Counted from the first letter of the stretch, positions 6,506-13,903 are shown. The stretch is DNA of 17,677 bases from Nitrososphaerota archaeon (GCA_013288145.1 JABDCJ010000019.1:21561-39237), one strand, 5' to 3'. Program-made: numbers and translations. The notes: generated by a model from the sequence alone, not told the origin.

Positions 6506-7342
6506 ATGCAGTGCCACTACTGTGGACAGGAGAAAGAGGGTCTCCCTTTTCGCTGCAATTATTGTGGAGAATCTTACTGTTCTGATCATAGACTGCCGGA
6601 AAACCACTCTTGCCCACGTGTTGGAGGACCTAAGCAACCCGGTCACTCAGTAGTACGTCGGTATACTCCAAATAGCAATACCGAGCGAAGAGGTCTTCCG
6701 TACGTTCGCTCAAGCCGTTCGCGGTTTAGACTTCGGTATGGGGGAATTTTTTCGAAGGTCGAGGAAAAACATATTCTAGTTGCGAGTCTCGTCGTGGGTT
6801 TCGCTGGCATTCTGACCAACTTCGCTATGACGACGGGTTCACCTCTGGTATCTCCAACTCCCCTGTTCTTCGTCATCACGATACCCGCTTACTTGCTGTC
6901 GTTTCTTGGTCACGAGATTTCTCACAAATTTCTCGCGAGGCGCAACGGTCTATGGGCGGAATTTAGAACTAATCTTTACGGCTTAATGTTAACCGCAGTT
7001 AGCTCGGTTTTTCTAGTCAAATTTCTGGCGCCGGGGCAGGTTATTATCCATGGAAGTGGAAGTAAAGAAGTACTGGGTGGAATTTCTCTCGTCGGACCCG
7101 GTTTCAACATCGCAATCGGAACTTTGGTCTTCTTTCTGTCTCGGTTCACCGGACACTTTTTTGGTTCAATTTTCGTCCAGATTGCTTGGTTCAACGCATG
7201 GATGGCCCTGATCAATCTAATTCCCTTCGGCTCGCTTGATGGAACGAGAATATTCGAGTGGGATAAGACGAGATGGGCAATAGCTCTAGTTGGAGCAGTT
7301 ACCCTTGTGGTTCTATCGTATTACTACCTGTGGCACACCTAA
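6506..7342 (+). CDS. AN1 zinc finger fused to M50 (site-2 type) membrane metalloprotease
   Basis: The product, 278 residues from this ATG, begins with a complete AN1 finger. Its ligands are C3, C6, C17, C20, C25, H28, H34 and C36, in exact AN1 spacing. After a basic linker (40-85) come about six membrane helices. Helix 2 carries the zinc-protease motif HEISH (H136, E137, H140), and a later helix carries the LDG motif with D245 as third zinc ligand. GPGFN near 198 is another M50 feature. Site-2 proteases cut membrane-anchored substrates inside the bilayer; the cytoplasmic AN1 finger probably binds a partner or substrate. A longer frame starts at TTG 6467, but that codon overlaps the TATA-like element, and AN1 proteins usually begin right before the first Cys. 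Its stop codon overlaps the stop of the convergent thioredoxin gene. Confidence 0.88.
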   Translation: MQCHYCGQEKEGLPFRCNYCGESYCSDHRLPENHSCPRVGGPKQPGHSVVRRYTPNSNTERRGLPYVRSSRSRFRLRYGGIFSKVEEKHILVASLVVGFAGILTNFAMTTGSPLVSPTPLFFVITIPAYLLSFLGHEISHKFLARRNGLWAEFRTNLYGLMLTAVSSVFLVKFLAPGQVIIHGSGSKEVLGGISLVGPGFNIAIGTLVFFLSRFTGHFFGSIFVQIAWFNAWMALINLIPFGSLDGTRIFEWDKTRWAIALVGAVTLVVLSYYYLWHT

Positions 7343-7671
7343 CTCCTTGGCACCGCTTTTTCAATGCCTTCCTTAAGGTCCTCTGTCCTCAAGCCTGCGC
7401 CTGATCTGCCGTCTCGTCGGAATATGATCTGACCATCACTGAAAACAACCAACGTAGGAACAATTCTGATCGAATGCTCATCCCAAAGAGATTCATCCGG
7501 CTCGTCTGCATCAATCACGGATAGCAGAAGTGAACTCTCAACGGATTTTGCCTGGGCTATGAATCTCGTGCAGAATCCGCACCACCTTGCAGCGAATACA
7601 ACGAGGTGAGGACCGGGCGCGGCGATTATCTTCTGAAAATCGGACTTATCCTGCCAATCACTGATGTTCAA
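7339..7671 (-). CDS. Thioredoxin-fold protein with CxxC active site
   Basis: Small cytosolic thioredoxin of 110 residues. The active site is W-C-G-F-C at about 30-34, preceded by the beta strand HLVVFAARW. The cis-proline loop is IVPTLVVF near 70-77, and the C-terminal helix is present. The usual GPC is replaced by GFC, and the Asp in the core of many thioredoxins is not obvious, so its redox potential or partners may differ. The start is TTG at 7671; no ATG fits. The gene is convergent with the AN1-M50 protease and the stop codons overlap (TAA on plus, TAG on minus share bases), so the 3' ends of the two mRNAs must overlap. It is divergent from the reductase-methyltransferase gene, sharing a 115-base promoter region. 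Confidence 0.9.
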   Translation of the reverse strand: MNISDWQDKSDFQKIIAAPGPHLVVFAARWCGFCTRFIAQAKSVESSLLLSVIDADEPDESLWDEHSIRIVPTLVVFSDGQIIFRRDGRSGAGLRTEDLKEGIEKAVPRS

Positions 7672-7786
7672 TTTCGAGTAAGATCAAATTGAGATGCCCG
7701 AATGTTTTATCCGTTTGCAATGGAAAAAAGAATCCTATGATAATTTGAACAAGGGTTATTTCTTGGGAGGCCAATAAAAAGTCAAG

Positions 7787-8947
7787 ATGAGCTCCGGTCA
7801 GTATCTGAGGGTCGAGACAATCGGTCGAAAGACGGGTCGACCGCATCAGGTACTGGTAAGGTACATCGCAGAAAAGGACAGAATCATCGCTTTTCCTCAG
7901 AATACCGGTAAGCAAGATTGGGTAAGAAACATCGTTGCTCATCCGGACATCAAGGTTTACTATGAAGATAGTATTTCAACTGCGAAAGGTTCAGTCAAAC
8001 AGATTTCCGGAATAAGAGATCCTTTACTATCGTTCTTCACCAGAAAGTACGGATCATCAACAACTAATAGATGGTATAAGGGACAGCATTTTTACGTTGA
8101 GATATCTTTACTCAAAGAGCTCGGGTCAATCGGTTACGATGAAGTAATCTACGGAGATCTAGAAGCTGCATTTGATTCTGTCGCTGAAAATTATGATCAT
8201 CATATTTTTGACAACCCGATCAACACTTGGCTTCGAAATGTCTCGATAGGAACTATGTCAGATATTTTCAAGCCAGGGCAAACAGTTCTTGAGGTAGGCT
8301 GCGGAACGGGAACCGAGACCCTCAGCCTTGCGAGAAAAGGAATACGAATAGTTGCTGCAGATATTTCTCAGAAAATGTTGGACGTCCTGACGAGAAAAGC
8401 AGCACGGGCCGGCCTCTCAGAGAGGATAATCCCGGTTCACTGTAGACCTAATGAGTTGAAAGAACGCCTCTCAAAACTCGGGATAGATCAAGTAGACGGA
8501 GCTTATTCCACCTATGGTGCAATCAATACCGAGCCTAATTTAGAATCGATGATCATTAACCTGCATTCGTTGCTGAAAAAGGACGCGTTGCTGTTGTTGG
8601 GAGTTTGGAACAAATTCTGCATATACGAAATGGCAGGTTATCTTCTCCGCCTAAATCCTTCTCTTGCTTTTGCAAGACTTCGAAACCCGGTGCCGGTGGG
8701 CAAGTCAAGATTCTGTGTTGCCTCCAACGCTTTCTCTGTTGGAGAGCTAAATTCGTATCTAGGTCCGAAATTCAAACTTCTTCGAGTCATAGGAGTGGTC
8801 ATAACTCTACCTCCATCAAACCTTACGAAATATCTTCCAAGGGGGAAATCCTTCGACCTCTTGAAATCAATAGATTTGAATCTAGGATCCAGTTTTCCTC
8901 TAAACAGATTGGGCGATCATTTTCTCGCTTTGTACAGGAAGGTTTAG
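7787..8947 (+). CDS. Fusion: deazaflavin (F420)-dependent reductase-like domain plus SAM methyltransferase
   Basis: The N-terminal region (about 5-110 of 386) matches the DDN/F420H2-dependent nitroreductase-like split-barrel family. It shows TIGRKTGRPH, the variable strand IIAFPQNTGKQDW, then VRNIVAHPDIKVYYED, and ends at HFYVEI. The C-terminal region (about 125-386) is a class I methyltransferase. Motif I is VLEVGCGTGT at 167-176, the acidic residue after strand 2 is in AADIS (191-193), and a post-motif segment is DGAYSTYGAIN. Frame and codon use run through without a break, so this is a true fusion. The ATG is fixed by an in-frame stop three codons upstream; a GGGAGG lies 16 bases upstream. 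The next gene follows after 9 bases. F420 binding is inferred from family membership, and the substrate is unknown. A redox-plus-methylation step on one metabolite is the natural reading. Confidence 0.83.
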   Translation: MSSGQYLRVETIGRKTGRPHQVLVRYIAEKDRIIAFPQNTGKQDWVRNIVAHPDIKVYYEDSISTAKGSVKQISGIRDPLLSFFTRKYGSSTTNRWYKGQHFYVEISLLKELGSIGYDEVIYGDLEAAFDSVAENYDHHIFDNPINTWLRNVSIGTMSDIFKPGQTVLEVGCGTGTETLSLARKGIRIVAADISQKMLDVLTRKAARAGLSERIIPVHCRPNELKERLSKLGIDQVDGAYSTYGAINTEPNLESMIINLHSLLKKDALLLLGVWNKFCIYEMAGYLLRLNPSLAFARLRNPVPVGKSRFCVASNAFSVGELNSYLGPKFKLLRVIGVVITLPPSNLTKYLPRGKSFDLLKSIDLNLGSSFPLNRLGDHFLALYRKV

Positions 8948-8956
8948 TCGTTTATT

Positions 8957-9715
8957 TTGAATCCCGAATTCGACTTTACGTTCTGTGTTTGCACATTCAA
9001 CTCGGCAAAGACTTTGACAAACTGTCTGCAAAGCATTCGAAATGTGGCTCCCATGTCGAGAATCCTGGTTATAGATCATCATAGTAGCGACGCGACAAGA
9101 CAAATTGCCACCGGCTTCGGAGCTGACATCATTTTGGAAAACATCGGTTTGGGTAGAGCTAGGCAGCTTGCTTTCGAGAATGTTGCGACAAAGTACCTGG
9201 TATTCATTGATGGTGATGTAGAGATCAAGAGCCAGGATTTCATAAAGCGCTCTACGACTGCTCTTTCCAACAGTAAGAACGGCGCCGTGGTCGGAATGGC
9301 AGTGGGGCATAGGTTTGCGTATGGATTGCCTGCTAGCCTGCTTGTTCTAAGGAGAATTGATTTTAGCGGGAAAATTGTCCCTGATTATATTGACGCACGC
9401 GAGACATTTTTTATCCAAAAAAGACTTGATTCGCTCGACCTCAAGACAATATACTTGTTCGGCGCGATGAAACACGATTCACAATTTAGAAAGTACAAAC
9501 CAGAGTGGGAGGGAGCTAACACAAGGATACTTCCAAGTTCGATGGCAAAGGAACTTGGCTTCACGGCAAAAGTAATTATCTTGCTCAGCCTTAACAGTCG
9601 GAACGGTACGAATATCATTTACATTCCGATATTCTATCTCAAGTTCCTTCGTGGATTCCTAGACCCAAATCCTTGGCTGAAACTTAGAAGATCCTGGGAG
9701 TGGTCTAAACAATGA
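8957..9715 (+). CDS. Family 2 glycosyltransferase
   Basis: GT-A fold glycosyltransferase of 252 residues. It has the nucleotide-sugar strand FCVCTFNSAKTL at 9-20, VIDHHSSDAT near 38-47, and the metal-binding D-x-D as D85-G-D87 in VFIDGDVEI. These are GT2 signatures; the donor and acceptor sugars cannot be read from them. The C-terminal part is hydrophobic (around 205-235) and may associate with the membrane, but I see no clear multi-helix segment. The start is TTG at 8957, the only usual start codon between an in-frame stop at 8945-8947 and the catalytic domain. It lies 9 bases after the reductase-methyltransferase gene and overlaps the following small gene by ATGA, so the three are very likely translated from one message. 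Confidence 0.85.
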   Translation: MNPEFDFTFCVCTFNSAKTLTNCLQSIRNVAPMSRILVIDHHSSDATRQIATGFGADIILENIGLGRARQLAFENVATKYLVFIDGDVEIKSQDFIKRSTTALSNSKNGAVVGMAVGHRFAYGLPASLLVLRRIDFSGKIVPDYIDARETFFIQKRLDSLDLKTIYLFGAMKHDSQFRKYKPEWEGANTRILPSSMAKELGFTAKVIILLSLNSRNGTNIIYIPIFYLKFLRGFLDPNPWLKLRRSWEWSKQ

Positions 9716-9972
9716 AATTCATCAACGAGAGCACTCTATTCAAAATACTGGTAGAGCGACACGGCATTTTGTTTTCAATTACTTTCAAAACAAGGGCGTT
9801 CTTTTTCTTCCTTTCCTCGGATCTGATCGGAATCAGGGTCGCGCCCACGACAGATCCCCTTCCAGGTATAGTCGAAATATCCGATTATGAAATTAAAAAA
9901 ATTGTTAGAGATTGGGATACTTTGGCAAATATCAAGCTGCCGCATAAGATACCGAAATATGGATCAGTCTGA
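9712..9972 (+). CDS. Unknown 86-residue protein coupled to the glycosyltransferase
   Basis: I do not recognise this protein. It starts at an ATG that overlaps the glycosyltransferase stop (ATGA), a clear sign of translational coupling and the main reason to believe it is real. The N-terminal 40 residues are rich in F, I and L (for example AFFFFLSSDLIGI), possibly one strand pair or a membrane-contacting helix. The rest is polar and ends in a basic, proline-containing tail. It has no cysteine. It might be a small subunit, a chaperone for the glycosyltransferase, or a binding protein for its lipid or peptide acceptor. Confidence 0.6.
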   Translation: MKFINESTLFKILVERHGILFSITFKTRAFFFFLSSDLIGIRVAPTTDPLPGIVEISDYEIKKIVRDWDTLANIKLPHKIPKYGSV

Positions 9973-10100
9973 ATTTATTCTCAAAACTATGCAATACCCG
10001 CCCCCGGATTCTGAATCTTGAACAGACTTAAAGAGCTGGAAATAAAGAATGGTCTTCGCAATATTTTGCGGGAATACTTCTCAGGAGTGAATGGGGAATA
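9973..10100 (+). other. Short spacer with a hairpin and a possible 27-codon reading frame
   Basis: Between the end of the glycosyltransferase operon and the GTG at 10101 there is a perfect CGCAA-TATT-TTGCG hairpin at 10057-10070. A TTG-started mini frame at 10018-10101 encodes a charged, helical-looking 27-residue peptide whose TAG overlaps the GTG of the next gene by one base. Coding status is not established. Confidence 0.35.
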
Positions 10101-10499
10101 GTGAAAGACACAGTTGACCGAGCTGAAACTGCACCGCGTTCTGAGGAGGAGCAGCGTCCTGGAACGATGACGAGCGTCCGGGAGAAATACTGGTCGGGAA
10201 AATACGTTCTGACAAACGTAATCATCCTCCTCATAGCCGCGATTGCCGGATACCTCCAATACGTCGCATATCCTGCTCTAATGACTGCTCCTCCGCCTCC
10301 GAATGGTAACGGGTTCGGCGAAACAAACGTCGTTTTGGGTCTTTCTTTTCTCACTTTTCAATTTTCAGCGACGAATCCGAACTGTCTTAATCCCGGTTGT
10401 ATACTCAAAGGTGTCCCTGCCTTTGATTTTTGCCAAGCTCTGGTTTACCTCGTGATCTTGATAAATCTCATTCATTTCGTTCGGCTCCGAGGCAGATGA
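10101..10499 (+). CDS. Unknown small membrane protein with two helices
   Basis: The 132-residue product has a charged N-terminus (1-34), a first membrane helix at about 35-56, and an external or internal loop with PPPPNG. A cysteine-containing segment NPNCLNPGC (C95, C100) comes next, then a second hydrophobic helix at about 111-128 and a short basic end. The cysteine pair with asparagine and proline could bind a metal or form a disulfide. The start is GTG at 10101; there is no ATG in frame before the helix except Met23. Its GTG overlaps by one base the stop of a 27-codon mini reading frame. It precedes the isoprenoid block, with 62 bases to the next gene. No family recognised. Confidence 0.55.
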   Translation: MKDTVDRAETAPRSEEEQRPGTMTSVREKYWSGKYVLTNVIILLIAAIAGYLQYVAYPALMTAPPPPNGNGFGETNVVLGLSFLTFQFSATNPNCLNPGCILKGVPAFDFCQALVYLVILINLIHFVRLRGR

Positions 10500-10561
10500 G
10501 ATGTCGGGCGCATCTTGGCGAGAAACTTCTAGGTCGATCCATTGGAACAAGCTGACTAGGT

Positions 10562-10924
10562 ATGTCTCAAACTGATTCAGACTCGAGCAGGGACAGAAAA
10601 CGGCTGTTATCTGCCGAATGCAATGTCGGGGGAAGGGTTTTCGAAGTTGAACTTCTATTGCTTGCAAACGGATGTTTCTCAAGTATATCGGAGGACAAGA
10701 CACCACGGATGGGTGCCATAACTGTCGCTGTTAAAACCGGGGAACGGTCGACATCTTCATCATTGATTCCGGAAAGCAAGGGATCGATATTCGCCGGTAT
10801 GGTGGGAGAAATGCTCGCGGAAAAGCTTCGTGGAATTGCCGTCGTTTCATTGTACATCAGGGAAGAATTAGATACTGCTTCCATGAAAACACTGATAAAC
10901 GAAGTCAGAAAATTGCTGAATTAG
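10562..10924 (+). CDS. Small alpha/beta protein, possibly PAC3/PAC4-like proteasome assembly chaperone
   Basis: The 120-residue soluble protein has a pattern of strands followed by a helix: a short N-terminal tail, strands around 17-36, MGAITVAVKTG at about 50-60, then STSSSLI, and a helix-strand pair AEMLAEKL-like to IAVVSLYI at about 82-99, ending in a helix. The sequence (I/L)TVA-x-KTG, STSxxLI, then a helix and VVSLYI resembles PAC3/PAC4-type proteasome assembly chaperones, which also occur in archaea. The match is from memory of the pattern only and could be coincidental. ATG start. It is 17 bases upstream of the UbiD-type decarboxylase gene, so probably co-transcribed with it, although the functions have no obvious link. 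Confidence 0.6.
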   Translation: MSQTDSDSSRDRKRLLSAECNVGGRVFEVELLLLANGCFSSISEDKTPRMGAITVAVKTGERSTSSSLIPESKGSIFAGMVGEMLAEKLRGIAVVSLYIREELDTASMKTLINEVRKLLN

Positions 10925-10941
10925 GGATTTGGTCGCCTAGT

Positions 10942-12282
10942 TTGAAGGAGTTTCTCAGCTCCCTCAAAGAAAGTGGATCACTAAACGTCATCGGCGAAAA
11001 GGTATCTCCGGAATTTCAGATTTCTTCTGTACTTTGCAAATTTCAAGAGCGCCCGTTTCTTTTTGAAAATGTGATGGGATCTTCCATCAAGGTTGCCGGG
11101 AACTTACTTTCAACTCGCGAAAACGTGGAACTAGGTCTCCAAATCGAAAAAGGTAAACTTTTGGAATCTATGGAAAATGCGATGAGACATCCTACTCCAA
11201 AAGGACGCGTTTCAAGCTATAAGAACTCAGATTGGGAATTCACGGGCGAGCCTGACCTCTCCAAGCTGCCCGTACTCACCCACTTCGAAAAAGAAGCAGG
11301 AAAGTACCTTACCGCGGCGATCGTGGCAGCAAAATTTCCCGAAACCGATTATGAAAACCTCTCTTTTCACAGAATGCTCGTACTGTCCAAGAACAAAGTT
11401 GCCGCAAGAATAGTACCCAGGCACCTAAATCAGATCGGCAAAGAATCAAAAGGAAAAGTACCCATTTCTGTCATAATCGGACCACCACCGGAAGTGTTTG
11501 TCGCTGCTTCATTGCAAGTTCAATATGGATTGAGCGAGTATGAGATTGCAAATACTTTGTCTAAAGGAAAGCTAAAATTGATTTCTTCAGAAGAAACTGG
11601 AATTGCGGTTCCAGCAGACAGCGAGATCGTTCTCGAAGGGCTCATCGATTTCAATGACCTAACTGACGAAGGTCCTTTCGTAGACCTGACAGGAACATAC
11701 GATGACGTTCGAAAACAACCCGTAATCACATTTGAGCGAATGCATTTAGCCTCCGACACAGTGTACCAAGCGGTAGTCGCCAGCACGCGAGAACATTCGA
11801 TGTTTATGGGTCTTCCCCAGGAACTGAAGATTCGCGATGTGCTTTCCAAATCTATTCCGAAGATTCGGGGAATAAACCTGACACCCGCGGGAAGTGGTTA
11901 CTTTCATTGCATAGTAAGCATCGAAAAATCGAACGATGGCGACGGCAAAACCGCAATCACAAATTGTTTTGCTGCTTCTCATCCGTTGAAACTTGTCGTC
12001 GCAGTCGATTCAGACGTAGATCCTTTCGACCTTGCCGCCGTAGAGTGGGCCCTGTCTACGAGATTTCAATCTGCAACTGGCGTTCTTATGATAAATGGGG
12101 CCAAAGGTTCAAGCCTTGATCCGTCAAGCGCAAAATCCGGAGTTACTTCAAAGATTGGTCTGGACGCCACGCTTACCGTAAACCACGACCGAAAAAAATT
12201 CGAGCGGGCTACGATAAAACAAACGCGCGAGACTGAGATTCTACTAGACTATCTCCAGAAGATCCTGTCCGCCGCTGGCTAA
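10942..12282 (+). CDS. UbiD-family decarboxylase, likely anhydromevalonate phosphate decarboxylase
   Basis: Member of the prenylated-FMN-dependent UbiD decarboxylases, 446 residues. Visible family marks are SFHRMLVL near 141-148, RIVPRHL at 156-162 (a candidate for the catalytic Arg) and DEGPFVDLTGTYD at 242-254, which supplies Glu243 and Asp248. The C-terminal domain has VAVDSDVDPFDLAAVEWAL. The TGTYD form and the length resemble archaeal members. Being directly followed by both phosphomevalonate dehydratase genes makes trans-anhydromevalonate 5-phosphate decarboxylase, giving isopentenyl phosphate, by far the best call over ubiquinone UbiD. It needs prenyl-FMN made by a UbiX-type enzyme not in this window. 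The start is TTG at 10942 with no clear ribosome binding site. A T8 tract lies between it and the next gene. Confidence 0.88.
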   Translation: MKEFLSSLKESGSLNVIGEKVSPEFQISSVLCKFQERPFLFENVMGSSIKVAGNLLSTRENVELGLQIEKGKLLESMENAMRHPTPKGRVSSYKNSDWEFTGEPDLSKLPVLTHFEKEAGKYLTAAIVAAKFPETDYENLSFHRMLVLSKNKVAARIVPRHLNQIGKESKGKVPISVIIGPPPEVFVAASLQVQYGLSEYEIANTLSKGKLKLISSEETGIAVPADSEIVLEGLIDFNDLTDEGPFVDLTGTYDDVRKQPVITFERMHLASDTVYQAVVASTREHSMFMGLPQELKIRDVLSKSIPKIRGINLTPAGSGYFHCIVSIEKSNDGDGKTAITNCFAASHPLKLVVAVDSDVDPFDLAAVEWALSTRFQSATGVLMINGAKGSSLDPSSAKSGVTSKIGLDATLTVNHDRKKFERATIKQTRETEILLDYLQKILSAAG

Positions 12283-12285
12283 TTG

Positions 12286-12293
12286 TTTTTTTT
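12286..12293 (+). terminator. T8 tract between decarboxylase and dehydratase genes
   Basis: Eight consecutive T within a T-rich stretch (12283-12299) fill most of the 38-base gap. In archaea this can terminate transcription partly or fully, so it may set the ratio of decarboxylase to dehydratase messages or separate the units. No hairpin precedes it. Confidence 0.35.
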
Positions 12294-12320
12294 GTTTATT
12301 CCAAAGTTGATGTTTGCACA

Positions 12321-13505
12321 TTGCTCCTTACAAAGTCAGAGGAGAAGGCCCTTGCAGGTGAATACGGCGAGTCTCTTGAGATCGCGTACAGGGTTTTAGT
12401 TGCGATCGGTAAGATCAGCAATGCAAAGAGACTTATCCCAATAAAGTGGGCTCATGTTTCGGGAGTCGCCTATCTTACAATAGGCGAGTTTGGGTTGGAT
12501 TTTCTCAAGAAAATTAGCCGAACTCGAGGAACTAAATTCCGCGTATTCACGACGGTGAATCCCTGCGGAATGGACATTGAAAACTGGGATTCTCTGAACA
12601 TTCCTGCAGATTACGCAGACAGACAACTCAAGATTATCTCCTACTATGAGAAATTGGGGATTGCTAACTCATTTACCTGCGTGCCGTTCCAATCTTACAA
12701 AGTACCCAAAAGAGGAACCAGCCTAGCATGGGCTGAATCTTCAGCAGCGATCTTTGCAAACTCGATACTAGGATTGAGAACAAATAGAGAAAGTGCCGTC
12801 AGTGCGCTGGCAAGCGCCCTAACTGGAAAAACCGTTTATTCTGACCTCCACATGCCACGAAACCGAGTCCCATCCAAGAATATCCGGATCATGATGGAAA
12901 AACGGGATCGCAAAGGACTGTCCGGCTCGGTTGATTATGGCGTGCTAGGTTATTACGCCGGAAGAACCGTGCCCGGAGTAATCGGATTTCAAGGGCAGAA
13001 ACTAGATCTCGGGATGGCAGAAGCTAAGGCACTTTGCGCTGCCATCGGGACTACTGGGAGCTCCGGTATGTTTGTCCAGAACTCAAAAGAGAAACTTGAG
13101 ACAATTGATTTTACGGAGAAAGAATATGAGGACGTATTCTCTGAGCTCTCGCAAACAGGAGAGGGCGAGGCGATCGTCTTTGGATGCCCTCAGATGACAA
13201 TAGAAGAGCTGTACGAGCTTAGCCGAATGCTGGGCGGAAAACACTTCCGGAAAAAATGTGTAGTATTTTGCTCTTCCAAGATTTACGAGATGGCCAGGAC
13301 AAGGGGTTATGCACAAGTTGTCGAAGAAGCTGGAGCCACATTTGTTCGTGATGCGTGTGCAGATTTTACTCCCATGATCTCAGCTCTGAATGTGGATTCG
13401 GTTGAGACAGATTCTTGTAAAGGAGCTCATTACATGCGAAAAGTACACGGGGTAAACGTTTCTCTCAAAGACACAGGAAGGATAATCGAGGAGAATGCTT
13501 TGTGA
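12321..13505 (+). CDS. Phosphomevalonate dehydratase large subunit (aconitase X catalytic domain)
   Basis: Aconitase X large subunit, 394 residues, which with its small partner dehydrates mevalonate 5-phosphate to trans-anhydromevalonate 5-phosphate in the archaeal mevalonate pathway. Family features are the opening LTKSEEKALAGEYGE, VNPCGMD with C82, FTCVPF with C120, the long signature AWAESSAAIFANSILGLRTN (136-155), FGCPQ with C289, DACADFTP with C346 and DSCKGAHY with C366. Of these cysteines, C120, C289 and C346 are my candidates for the iron-sulfur cluster ligands. The start is TTG at 12321, which gives exactly the expected N-terminus. Its stop overlaps the start of the small subunit, as expected for an obligate pair. 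Homologues acting on hydroxyprolines exist, but the decarboxylase next door favours the mevalonate role. Confidence 0.93.
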   Translation: MLLTKSEEKALAGEYGESLEIAYRVLVAIGKISNAKRLIPIKWAHVSGVAYLTIGEFGLDFLKKISRTRGTKFRVFTTVNPCGMDIENWDSLNIPADYADRQLKIISYYEKLGIANSFTCVPFQSYKVPKRGTSLAWAESSAAIFANSILGLRTNRESAVSALASALTGKTVYSDLHMPRNRVPSKNIRIMMEKRDRKGLSGSVDYGVLGYYAGRTVPGVIGFQGQKLDLGMAEAKALCAAIGTTGSSGMFVQNSKEKLETIDFTEKEYEDVFSELSQTGEGEAIVFGCPQMTIEELYELSRMLGGKHFRKKCVVFCSSKIYEMARTRGYAQVVEEAGATFVRDACADFTPMISALNVDSVETDSCKGAHYMRKVHGVNVSLKDTGRIIEENAL

Positions 13506-13903
13506 TGAGTCTCAAAGTTAGGGCGATCGTGAATGGCAGAACGAGGGGACTCGTAATTTACTCCTCGCAACCAATTGCTTTTTTGCAGGGGGTTGATCCC
13601 GAAAAAGGCACAGTATCAGACGCCAAAAGTCCAATTTACAATCAGCCCTTCGCAGGAAAAATTTTAGTGTTTCCGAATACTGTCGGCAGTTCCGTTGGAG
13701 CATATGTAATCTATCGGTTAAAGAAAAATAAGACGGCTCCCAAAGCCATTGTTAATCAGACCACAGATATAATCACTGCTTCTGGCTGCGCCATTGCTGG
13801 AATACCCCTGTTTGATTTACCCGAAAATGATATTTCCGAACTGAGCCATGCAATAGAGATAAGCCTCGACTCTAACAAGCCGGAGCTGGTGATTGTAAAA
13901 TGA
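13505..13903 (+). CDS. Phosphomevalonate dehydratase small subunit (aconitase X swivel domain)
   Basis: Swivelling beta-barrel partner of the dehydratase, 132 residues from the ATG at 13505. Features are QPIAFLQGVDPEKG near 22-35, the loop AGKILVFPNTVGSSVGAYVIY at about 50-70 with the conserved serines of the active site, and CAIAGIPLF near 94-102. The ATG overlaps the large-subunit stop (TGATG), so the subunits are translationally coupled. A GTG one codon earlier is the alternative start. It overlaps the next gene by ATGA. All family landmarks are present, and I see no sign of degradation. Confidence 0.92.
   Translation: MSLKVRAIVNGRTRGLVIYSSQPIAFLQGVDPEKGTVSDAKSPIYNQPFAGKILVFPNTVGSSVGAYVIYRLKKNKTAPKAIVNQTTDIITASGCAIAGIPLFDLPENDISELSHAIEISLDSNKPELVIVK

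Noticed and set aside
7658..7942. Minus-strand 94-residue frame between thioredoxin and the reductase-methyltransferase gene
   Set aside because: It is antisense to the start of the reductase domain, and its 3' end runs into the thioredoxin start region; no ribosome binding site or motif.
8605..9084. Plus-strand 159-residue frame spanning the end of the reductase-methyltransferase gene and the start of the glycosyltransferase
   Set aside because: It overlaps two genes with clear catalytic motifs in other frames and its composition is that of a shadow frame.
8900..9310. Minus-strand 136-residue frame over the glycosyltransferase
   Set aside because: Antisense to the GT2 catalytic domain; no recognisable domain.
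10028..10354. Minus-strand frames of 90-108 residues opposite the two-helix membrane protein
   Set aside because: Low-complexity shadow of the membrane helices and proline stretch on the other strand; the plus-strand frame has a sensible membrane topology.
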